A stretch of 8,129 nt of DNA from Pseudomonadota bacterium (GTDB taxonomy: Bacteria > Pseudomonadota > Alphaproteobacteria > Rhizobiales > Tepidamorphaceae): the NCBI GenBank assembly GCA_023435545.1, contig JAEYRQ010000427.1, positions 1 through 8,129 on the forward strand. The letters run 5' to 3'. This document shows positions 1 through 5,611 of the stretch, piece by piece; position 1 is the first letter of the stretch; each line of letters opens with the position of its first letter. Below the pieces are notes generated by a model, which worked only from the letters and a program-made list of their open reading frames with translations, did not search any database and was not told where the DNA came from. The position numbers were made by a program, and so were the translations under genes.

Positions 1-130
1 CGGCGCCGTCTACCTCGCGACGATCCTCGCCGGGGGCGCCGTGCGCCTCTGGCGCAACTACGTCCGCGACATCGTCCAGATCCTGCGGCCACGCCGCCAC
101 GAGCCGACGGAGGTCCTGGCAGCCGAATGA
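1..130 (+). CDS. C-terminal end of a probable membrane protein (possible Wzx-type flippase), 5'-truncated
   Basis: Reading from base 2, an open frame of 42 codons runs to a TGA at 128-130. It encodes a hydrophobic stretch (VYLATILAGGAV), then a basic segment (RLWRNYVRD) and a charged tail ending in PTEVLAAE. A terminal membrane helix followed by a short basic cytoplasmic tail is what one sees at the C-terminus of polytopic inner-membrane proteins. The ATGA overlap with the downstream pyruvyltransferase shows co-transcription in a polysaccharide operon, so a Wzx-type flippase is a reasonable guess, and another transporter or acyltransferase is possible. Nothing diagnostic of function is present in the visible part; family membership is inference from context. 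Confidence 0.6.
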   Translation, partial: GAVYLATILAGGAVRLWRNYVRDIVQILRPRRHEPTEVLAAE

Positions 131-1158
131 GGCTCTATTACTACAAGGATCCGCATGGGAACTTCGGCGACGATCTCAACGAGTGGCTGTGGGAGCGCCT
201 GCTGCCGGGGCGTCTGGACCCGACCTCCGACACATGGCTGTGCGCGATCGGCACGTTGATCGGTCCGGCCATGCCCCCCGCCGCGCGGAGGTGGATCGTC
301 TTTTCGAGCGGCGCGGGCTACGGGCCGCCGCCGGCCGATTTTCGCGGCTCCCGCTGGCGGATCGCCTGCGTGCGCGGCCCGCTGACGGCGCGTGTCCTCG
401 GTCTGGAGCCATCCGATGCGGCCACCGACGGCGCGATGCTGCTCGGCACCCTGCCGGAGTTCGCGCCGCTCCCCGAGGCGGAGCGGACCGGTGTCGTCTT
501 TATGCCGCATCACCACGCGCTGATCGCAGGGGAATGGCAGGCGGCCAGCGAGCGGGCGGGGATCGAATTTCTCGATCCACGTCAGGACAGCCGGGTGACG
601 CTGGAGCGCCTCCAGCGGGCGAAGCTCGTCATCGCCGATGCCATGCACGCGGCGATCGTCGCCGATGCGCTGCGCGTTCCCTGGGTGCCGGTGACCACCT
701 CGCCGGAGATCAGCACCTTCAAGTGGCTGGACTGGACCCTGTCGCTGTCGCTTCCCTACGAGCCGATCTCGCTGCCGGCGAGTTCTCTGCTGGAAACGCT
801 GCGCAGCGCGACGCTGCCGCTCTATGGCTATCGCCACGCCCTGCCGAGCCGCACCGAGGCGGCAGCGATGGCCCACTACCGGGCCCACCAGCACATGAAG
901 TCGAGCGCGACCTGGCCGTTGCGTCGCAAGCTGGGGCACGGCCTGTTCACTCGCCTGCTGCGGCCCGTCACGACCTCCCGTCCGCTCGCGGCATGGCGAC
1001 GCTGCGAGGACGAGCGGCGCCTCGACCGAGCGGCGGAGGCTCTGCGGCGGGCAGCGCTCGAGCCGGGGTTTCTCTCCGAAGACGGAATTCTGGAAGAGCG
1101 GCTCGAAACACTGCAGCAGCGGCTGCGCGTCCTGGAGGCGGAGCCCGCCTATGCATAA
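127..1158 (+). CDS. ExoV-like polysaccharide pyruvyltransferase
   Basis: This 343-residue protein looks like a member of the polysaccharide pyruvyltransferase family (PS_pyruv_trans), closest in type to rhizobial ExoV. The family transfers pyruvate from phosphoenolpyruvate to a sugar of the EPS repeat unit as a ketal, in the cytoplasm. Visible family signatures are GNFGDDLN (residues 11-18) near the N-terminus, FSSGAGYG (59-66), VRGPLTA (82-88), DGAML (101-105), MPHHH (126-130), and ADAMHAAIVADALRVPW (170-186), the region that resembles a GT-B-like donor site. There is no signal peptide. The C-terminal 50 residues are rich in Glu, Arg and Leu and probably helical or coiled-coil. The ATG at 127 overlaps the preceding stop (ATGA), and CGGAGG at 108-113 can serve as ribosome binding site, so translation is probably coupled. 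Family assignment is firm; the target sugar cannot be predicted. Confidence 0.9.
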   Translation: MRLYYYKDPHGNFGDDLNEWLWERLLPGRLDPTSDTWLCAIGTLIGPAMPPAARRWIVFSSGAGYGPPPADFRGSRWRIACVRGPLTARVLGLEPSDAATDGAMLLGTLPEFAPLPEAERTGVVFMPHHHALIAGEWQAASERAGIEFLDPRQDSRVTLERLQRAKLVIADAMHAAIVADALRVPWVPVTTSPEISTFKWLDWTLSLSLPYEPISLPASSLLETLRSATLPLYGYRHALPSRTEAAAMAHYRAHQHMKSSATWPLRRKLGHGLFTRLLRPVTTSRPLAAWRRCEDERRLDRAAEALRRAALEPGFLSEDGILEERLETLQQRLRVLEAEPAYA

Positions 1159-2599
1159 CGTGACCGCCCTCGAAGGCGGCTGGCGAACTGCAGGCATTGT
1201 GGCGCTCGGCGCGGTGGTCCTCGTCGTCGCGCTCGCGCTCGTCAGCGGCGAGACGTCCGCCGCCGCGATGCTCCTCGTCGTGCCGGTGCTGCCGGTGGCC
1301 GCCCTGGTCGGCCTCAAGGGGTTCGCCGGCCACCGCGTCGAGGCGATGCTGCTCGCCTGGTTCGTGGTCTTCGTCTGCGCGGCCAATTTCCGCGTGCGCG
1401 ACTACGCCGACAAGAGCCTGGATTTCCAGGTGCTGCTGAAGCTCGCGGCGATCGGGATCTGCGTGGCGGTCTGCACGGTTCACGTCCGCGCGCTGCTCGG
1501 CCGCATGAATGCCGGCCTCGGATTGTGGGCTGCGTATTTCGCCATCCTCGTCGGCTCCTCGGCCTATGCCGTACAGCCCTCGTTCGCGGCAATGACTTCG
1601 ATATCCTTCGTGGTGGCGTTCGCCTATGTCCTCTATCTGGCCATCTCACTCGGGCGACAGCGCACCGTCGAGGTGATGGTGGCCGTCGTGCTGGTGATGT
1701 CGGTCGCCTCGCTGGCGGTCTACTGGGCGGTGCCCTCGCTGGGGCGCATGCAGGCCTGGACGGGGGTCGAGTTCGGCACCATCGGCCGCCTGCGCGGCAT
1801 CACGGGCTCGGCCAACGCCATCGGCTCGACGGCGGCCTTCGGCATCCTGCTGGCGGTACTCTACTTCCGCGAATTCCGGGGAGGGGCACGGCTGATGGCG
1901 GTCGTGACGATTGTCGCGGCGGCGGCCTGCGTGCACCTCAGCGACAACCGCATGTCGATCCTCGCCTTCCTGTGCGCCGTCTGGTTCTGGTTCGCCTTCG
2001 GCGCCAATGCACCGGCGCGCCTGCTGCTGTCGGTGTGCCTTGCCGTCGTCGGCGTGCTGGTGCTTGCCGTTTTCGCCGACGCGATCTTCGCCTCACTGTC
2101 GCGGACCGGAAATGCCGCCGAGATCACCAGCGCCACGGGGCGGTCCGAGATCTGGTTGGTCGCGATCGAGCTGTGGAGCCAGCGGCCGCTGCTCGGCTGG
2201 GGCTACGCCTCGGCGCTGTCAATCCTGCCGGGCGACCCGCGGCTGTTCGGCGTCGCCGCCCACACCCACAATCTCTATCTCGAGACGCTGTTCTCTACCG
2301 GCCTGGTCGGCTTCGGCATGTTTCTCTCCGCCTTGGCGGCGACCCTCTGGCGCGGTTTCGCGGTGGGGGCGGTGCGCGAGATGGCGCTGATCGTGTTCTT
2401 TCTCGTCAGGGGGATGACCGAGGCCTCCCCCCTGAGCGGCATGGCCGGATTCGCCACCTTCGCGTTCTCCCTGGGCATCGTCCTGGTGCTGACCGCGCCG
2501 CGGCGCGCTCCTAGGCCGGCCGCTGCCGGATTGCCGTCGCGATGGCCTGGTACATCGGCTTCGGCGCCAGTTCCTCGTCCAGCGGCAGCCCGCGGTTGA
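1151..2599 (+). CDS. Wzy/O-antigen ligase-type EPS polymerase, integral membrane
   Basis: This 482-residue, very hydrophobic protein has roughly 11-12 predicted membrane segments (for example around residues 16-32, 65-80, 94-112, 146-165 and 290-312). It also has a large periplasmic loop at about 315-380. The loop carries marks of the Wzy_C (O-antigen ligase/polymerase) family: TGRSEIW (329-335), RPLLGWG shortly after, and HTHNLYLE (371-378). VRGMTEA (419-425) is in the last third, where the family usually has a conserved Arg/Glu. It most likely polymerises lipid-linked repeat units in the periplasm. Its start overlaps the pyruvyltransferase stop by 8 bp, with GGAGG at 1134-1138 upstream. The last 29 codons (from residue 454) lie antisense to the end of the GH10 gene and encode a Pro/Ala/Arg-rich tail unlike a normal Wzy end. 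A ligase rather than a polymerase is possible, but the EPS context favours polymerase. Confidence 0.85.
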   Translation: MHNVTALEGGWRTAGIVALGAVVLVVALALVSGETSAAAMLLVVPVLPVAALVGLKGFAGHRVEAMLLAWFVVFVCAANFRVRDYADKSLDFQVLLKLAAIGICVAVCTVHVRALLGRMNAGLGLWAAYFAILVGSSAYAVQPSFAAMTSISFVVAFAYVLYLAISLGRQRTVEVMVAVVLVMSVASLAVYWAVPSLGRMQAWTGVEFGTIGRLRGITGSANAIGSTAAFGILLAVLYFREFRGGARLMAVVTIVAAAACVHLSDNRMSILAFLCAVWFWFAFGANAPARLLLSVCLAVVGVLVLAVFADAIFASLSRTGNAAEITSATGRSEIWLVAIELWSQRPLLGWGYASALSILPGDPRLFGVAAHTHNLYLETLFSTGLVGFGMFLSALAATLWRGFAVGAVREMALIVFFLVRGMTEASPLSGMAGFATFAFSLGIVLVLTAPRRAPRPAAAGLPSRWPGTSASAPVPRPAAARG

Positions 2600-3620
2600 C
2601 CTGTCCCTCATCGCGCATCGCCGTCGTCGTGAGCCACGAATGCCGGTCGCTCAGGCCCCAGGTGCACACGCCGATGACGGCTTTCTCGTCGAGCACCACG
2701 TCGAGATACCGCGCCACCTCGTCGGCGACGATCGCATCGCGTTCCCGGACGGGCAGGCTCATGTCCTGCTCGCGGGCGTCGAGCTCGGTGACGGCGATCT
2801 TCACGCCCATGCCGGCGAGATCGGCGAGGAAGCGCCGCAACGCGCGTGGCGAGAACGGCGCGCCGCCCGGCCTCAGATGCGCCTGGATGCCGATCGCATC
2901 GAGCGGTGCCCCTTGAGCCTTGAGCCGTTCGACCAGGCGAAGCATGGCGCGCCGGCGGTCACGCGCCGTGCAGTTGTTGTAGTCGAGTCCGTACTCGTTG
3001 ATGTAGAGCCGCGCATCCGGCCGGATCTCGCGAGCGATCTGGAGCGTGTCCTTGATGTAGCTGAAGCCGAAAGCCTCGAGGAAGATGCTCTGCCTCAGCC
3101 CGTCCGGCCGCCCGTCCTCCGGTTCGAGAATCTCGTTGAGCACGTCCCATTCGGGGATGACGGCCGTGCCGTAGCGTCCCATCAGGCCACGGGTGCGATC
3201 CTCGATGATGGAAAAATCCGGCGTTTCGGACAGGACCTCCTCGACCCATGCCGGCAGGTTCCGGTGCCACAGCACCGTGTGGCCGCGGATCCAGACGCCG
3301 TTCTGCCGGGCGAAATCGGCGAATGCATCGCAGCGATAATATTGCGGCCGCCCCCGGCGGGTTTCCATGGCGCCCCACTTCATCTCCCACTCCGGGACGA
3401 TCGCGGCGCATTCGCCCGCCAGCGCGTCTGTGAGATCCGCTTCCTGCTGCAGGTGAGTGAGCTGAACCGCCGACCCGTAGAACAGGCCGCGCCGGCGCGC
3501 GAGCAGCTTCAGCGGGGTCGCTGCCGCGGCGAGCGGGCTCGAGCCGAGGCCGAGCGATGCGAACAATGCAGCGGTTCCCAAGAGGGCACGGCGCCGGGTG
3601 ACGCCATTCGAATGGGCCAT
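2511..3620 (-). CDS. secreted GH10 glycoside hydrolase (endo-1,4-beta-xylanase family)
   Basis: The 369-residue product is a glycoside hydrolase of family 10, a retaining endo-beta-1,4-glycanase fold. The N-terminus has a twin-arginine motif (TRRRALL, residues 8-14), a hydrophobic core and an Ala-rich cleavage region near residues 29-34, so Tat export is likely. Core motifs are RGHTVLWH (112-119), WDVLNE (158-163) with the acid/base Glu163, NEYGLDYN (208-215), GIQAHL (244-249) and TELD (278-281) with the nucleophile Glu279. Length suits a single catalytic domain with no carbohydrate-binding module. The start is fixed by a strong ribosome binding site, GGAGGTG, 7 nt upstream of the ATG. It is a single-gene unit convergent with the polymerase gene. 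Family members are usually called xylanases, but inside an EPS locus the substrate may well be the EPS itself, in the way ExoK/ExsH (GH16) trim succinoglycan. That last point is inference. Confidence 0.93.
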   Translation of the reverse strand: MAHSNGVTRRRALLGTAALFASLGLGSSPLAAAATPLKLLARRRGLFYGSAVQLTHLQQEADLTDALAGECAAIVPEWEMKWGAMETRRGRPQYYRCDAFADFARQNGVWIRGHTVLWHRNLPAWVEEVLSETPDFSIIEDRTRGLMGRYGTAVIPEWDVLNEILEPEDGRPDGLRQSIFLEAFGFSYIKDTLQIAREIRPDARLYINEYGLDYNNCTARDRRRAMLRLVERLKAQGAPLDAIGIQAHLRPGGAPFSPRALRRFLADLAGMGVKIAVTELDAREQDMSLPVRERDAIVADEVARYLDVVLDEKAVIGVCTWGLSDRHSWLTTTAMRDEGQVNRGLPLDEELAPKPMYQAIATAIRQRPA

Positions 3621-3627
3621 GAGTCAT

Positions 3628-3634
3628 CACCTCC
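3628..3634 (-). promoter_or_regulatory. ribosome binding site of the GH10 gene
   Basis: The minus strand reads GGAGGTG here, 7 nt before the ATG at 3620-3618. It is the strongest Shine-Dalgarno match in the window and settles the start codon. It also suggests that the hydrolase is well translated when transcribed. Confidence 0.8.
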
Positions 3635-3650
3635 GTCATTGCAGTTCCGG

Positions 3651-3668
3651 ATGCACGTCTGTGTGCAT
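3651..3668. repeat. inverted repeat ATGCAC-N6-GTGCAT, possible operator
   Basis: A perfect dyad with 6-bp arms (3651-3656 and 3663-3668) around a 6-bp spacer lies between the divergent GH10 and deacetylase genes, 31 bp upstream of the GH10 start codon. Size and spacing fit a site for a dimeric helix-turn-helix regulator. Lying this close to the GH10 start, it could overlap the -10 region or transcription start of that gene. No copy is apparent elsewhere in the window and no cognate regulator is encoded here, so function is inference. Confidence 0.4.
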
Positions 3669-3850
3669 ATGATCTGGAAAAATGCGGTCTAATATCGACA
3701 AGAATAAGTCCATCCGAATAAGAACCTGCCAATTAACATCAATTGAGGCGCCTTCATGTCTAAAGAACATAGCATAATAGTAATGGATAGACGCATATTA
3801 ACCATACCTATTTTGATCACGGCACTAACAATACCAGGCGTTGCTGATGC
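3661..3850. promoter_or_regulatory. AT-rich divergent promoter region extending into the deacetylase 5' end
   Basis: By hand count, 3661-3755 has about 41% GC and the first 96 bases of the deacetylase gene about 39%. The flanking coding DNA is clearly GC-rich. The GH10 and deacetylase genes diverge from here, so both promoters must lie in this region. AT-rich hexamers such as TAATAT (3690-3695) are present, but no convincing -35/-10 pair could be assigned. Two GAATAAG copies (3702-3708 and 3716-3722) occur upstream of the deacetylase start. AT-rich DNA of this kind is the usual target of MucR/Ros-type silencers that control EPS genes in rhizobia; that link is inference. Confidence 0.55.
3702..3722 (+). 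repeat. direct repeat GAATAAG x2
   Basis: GAATAAG occurs at 3702-3708 and 3716-3722, 14 bp apart start to start, upstream of the deacetylase gene. A third copy, as CGAATAAG, is at 5465-5472 in the other AT-rich intergenic region; the second copy here is also CGAATAAG (3715-3722). Short AT-rich words can recur by chance, so this is only a candidate regulator-binding motif. Confidence 0.3.
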
Positions 3851-4547
3851 GCAGCAGGGCGATCGGTGCGAAGACCGGATCGGCACCTCGCGAGTCATCG
3901 AACTCGACCCCGACGTCACCTCGGCAGTAGGCAGCTTCCAGTTCGCGAGGCTGCCGTTGCGGCGCGGAGAGTTCGTGCTGACCTTCGACGACGGTCCGGT
4001 CGGGCCGTCGACCCGCAGGATTCTCCATCTGCTGGAGCAGGAATGCGTGCGGGCGACCTTTTTCATGCTGGGCGGGCGCGCCGAGCGGGATCCCCTGGTC
4101 GTCCGCCGGGCCCGCTACGCCGGGCACACGATCGCCAGTCACACCTATTCGCATCCGGACCTGACGGTCCTGCCGCGGGAGGAGGCCGAGGCGGAGATCG
4201 TCGCGGGCTACCGCGCCGTGGAGGCGGCGGCCTACGGAATGGCGTTGTCGCAGGACACGCCGCGGCTTTTCCGGTTTCCGAACTTCCGCTCGAACGAGGC
4301 GCTGGAGCAGTTTGCCGCCAGCCTCTCGATGGCGGTGGTCAGCGCCGATATCAGTCCGAAGGACTGGCGGGGCGATCCGCCGCGCGAGACGCTGGCCAGG
4401 CTGCTGAAGATCCTCGAGACCAACACCAGCGGCATCATCGTGCTGCACGACAGCCAGATGAACACCGCCCGCATGCTGCCGATGCTGTTCGAGGAGATGA
4501 AGGCGCGCGGGCTGCAGGTCGTCCACATCATCCCGAAACGGGGATGA
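3756..4547 (+). CDS. secreted NodB-type (CE4) polysaccharide deacetylase
   Basis: The 263-residue product is a single-domain polysaccharide deacetylase of carbohydrate esterase family 4, a metal-dependent enzyme that removes acetyl groups (usually N-acetyl) from polysaccharides. The conserved motifs are present in order: TFDDGP (76-81, with the catalytic base Asp78 and metal ligand Asp79), SHTYSHP (128-134, metal ligands His129 and His133), RFPNF (173-177), SADISPKDW (196-204) and LHD (230-232). The N-terminus has Arg12-Arg13, a hydrophobic stretch 14-29 and a likely signal-peptidase site after Ala-Asp-Ala (30-32), so it acts in the periplasm or outside. The start at 3756 has GAGG at 3745-3748 upstream; an internal Met10 (3783) gives a more typical signal peptide but lacks a ribosome binding site. 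The first 90 or so bases are about 39% GC, unlike the rest. The gene converges with the glycosyltransferase, leaving 5 bp. The acetylated substrate is presumably the EPS, by context. Confidence 0.9.
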   Translation: MSKEHSIIVMDRRILTIPILITALTIPGVADAQQGDRCEDRIGTSRVIELDPDVTSAVGSFQFARLPLRRGEFVLTFDDGPVGPSTRRILHLLEQECVRATFFMLGGRAERDPLVVRRARYAGHTIASHTYSHPDLTVLPREEAEAEIVAGYRAVEAAAYGMALSQDTPRLFRFPNFRSNEALEQFAASLSMAVVSADISPKDWRGDPPRETLARLLKILETNTSGIIVLHDSQMNTARMLPMLFEEMKARGLQVVHIIPKRG

Positions 4548-4552
4548 CGAGG

Positions 4553-5395
4553 TCAGCGCTGCCGTGCCGCCACCAGCGAGTCGCGCAGCGCGCCGGCATA
4601 GGCGCCGACGCCGAGCTCGCCGCGGGCGCCGAGATAGGCGCCGATCGCCATCTTGCGGGCATACTCGTACCAGGCGCCCGGCACCCGGCGGGCATGGCGC
4701 CCGAGCACGATCAGGCTGCCCCGATAGTATTTCGACCTGAGGTCCGTGGTCTTGTCGCGGTGGCCGACGAGCGCCTCGTCGGCGAAGGTGCTTCGGCGCG
4801 CGTGGCGGAAGGCGTGCAGGGCGAAATCCAGGTCCTCGCCGCCGAAATTCGGCGTGCCGACCCCCAGCGTCTCGTCGAAGGCGCCGAGCTGCCGGACGAT
4901 CCGGCCGCGCGTGACGATGGTGTTGGAGGAGGCGTGACGCACGACGTCGCGGGCGCGTGCCGGTCGGCCGGCGAACACGGCTGCATCGGCGGTAGCGGAC
5001 GGAGTCGAGGCGTAGCGGCAGAACCAGAGGTCGAGCGTTTGATCCGCTGCGAACCGCCCGGCGATGCGCTCGACCGCGCCGTCCGGATACCAGCAGTCGT
5101 CATCGGGGAAAGCCACCACAGTGTCGTCACCGATCATGCCGCGGTCGAAGGCATGGGCGAGCAGCCGGTTGCGCGCAATCGACAGCGGCACGATCCGGTC
5201 GACCGACAGCGCCTCCACGCGGCCCGCGAAGGCGAAGCTCTCCACCGGCTGGTCGATGCCCTGCAGCAGCAGCAGGACGCGGATCTCCGCCTTCGGCAGT
5301 CGCAGCGCTGCCCGCTCGACCGAGTCCAGCATCCGGTCGAGGACCGCGGATCGGCCAGACGCGGCGTTCGTAGTAGATAACAGTAGAATGTCCAT
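4553..5395 (-). CDS. GT-A-type (GT2-like) glycosyltransferase
   Basis: From the ATG at 5395 the protein is 280 residues with a nucleotide-sugar glycosyltransferase layout. It starts with a beta-strand (MDILLLSTTNAASGR), followed by LSIARNRLL (71-79), a variant DxD metal/donor site in FPDDDCWYP (96-104), a GAFDETLGVGT segment (171-181) and the acceptor-side acidic motif GGEDLDF (185-191) that holds the usual catalytic-base region of GT2 enzymes. There is no membrane helix, so it is probably cytoplasmic or peripheral and adds one sugar to the lipid-linked repeat unit. The open frame continues upstream to ATGs at 5422 and 5449; 5422 has a weak AAGG and 5449 no ribosome binding site. I chose 5395 because the family's first strand begins there. 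The first codons are AT-rich. Donor and linkage cannot be predicted. Confidence 0.82.
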   Translation of the reverse strand: MDILLLSTTNAASGRSAVLDRMLDSVERAALRLPKAEIRVLLLLQGIDQPVESFAFAGRVEALSVDRIVPLSIARNRLLAHAFDRGMIGDDTVVAFPDDDCWYPDGAVERIAGRFAADQTLDLWFCRYASTPSATADAAVFAGRPARARDVVRHASSNTIVTRGRIVRQLGAFDETLGVGTPNFGGEDLDFALHAFRHARRSTFADEALVGHRDKTTDLRSKYYRGSLIVLGRHARRVPGAWYEYARKMAIGAYLGARGELGVGAYAGALRDSLVAARQR

Positions 5396-5440
5396 CCGGA
5401 ATCCGTGGAGTATGAACGCCATGCGCCTTATAGACATAGC

Positions 5441-5580
5441 GGGATGCATGTCAACATATATCTACGAATAAGCAGACCATATAACAGCCACAGTTCTAGA
5501 GGAAATGGCGATCAATATTCAGCATGGAATGTGTAATTCTATGCTTATGGTGGAGTATATTTGCGTCATGAGCGTGTATA
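5441..5580. promoter_or_regulatory. AT-rich divergent promoter region between glycosyltransferase and wza-like genes
   Basis: Hand count gives about 39% GC over these 140 bases, a sharp drop from the genes on both sides. The glycosyltransferase and the export operon diverge from here, so their promoters must be in or near it. TATATT at 5556-5561 is a possible -10 for the export operon, but no good -35 lies at the proper distance. The region also contains the palindrome ATGCAT (5444-5449), one CGAATAAG (5465-5472), the hairpin at 5521-5545 and a short upstream ORF. I see no sigma-54 site or riboswitch that I can name. Confidence 0.5.
5521..5545. repeat. inverted repeat/hairpin, 10-bp arms with 5-nt loop, upstream of wza-like gene
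   Basis: AGCATGGAAT (5521-5530) pairs with ATTCTATGCT (5536-5545) around GTGTA. Nine of ten positions are Watson-Crick and the tenth is G-T, which still pairs in RNA transcribed from the + strand. It ends 66 bp before the wza-like ATG. No T-run follows on either strand, so it is not a typical intrinsic terminator. It could be an operator for a dimeric regulator or an element of the 5' untranslated RNA. Confidence 0.45.
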
Positions 5581-5597
5581 CCATCGGTGAGACGGCG

Positions 5598-5602
5598 AGA
5601 GG
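5598..5602 (+). promoter_or_regulatory. ribosome binding site fixing the wza-like start
   Basis: AGAGG at 5598-5602 is 9 nt before ATG 5612. It would directly abut the in-frame TTG at 5603, so the ATG at 5612 is the better start. Confidence 0.65.
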
Positions 5603-5611
5603 TTGCCGCGT

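Noticed and set aside
58..1386. Long minus-strand open frame (442 codons) opposite the pyruvyltransferase and polymerase genes
   Set aside because: Its product is an Arg/Pro/Ala-rich, low-complexity sequence with no recognisable motif, and the plus strand carries two clear family members. It is typical of antisense frames in GC-rich DNA.
2494..2507. 14-bp palindrome of G and C as a bidirectional terminator for the polymerase and GH10 genes
   Set aside because: It has no loop and no T-run on either side, and it lies inside the polymerase coding sequence; such palindromes arise easily in GC-rich codons. The adjacent GGCCGGCC at 2514-2521 is dismissed for the same reason.
5521..5545. The dyad as an intrinsic terminator for transcripts entering the intergenic region
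   Set aside because: No T-run follows the stem on either strand, and both flanking genes point away from it, so no transcript is expected to end there.
5603..5611. TTG at 5603 as the start of the wza-like gene
   Set aside because: The AGAGG ribosome binding site at 5598-5602 directly abuts this TTG, leaving no spacer, but is 9 nt from ATG 5612; the signal peptide is complete from 5612.
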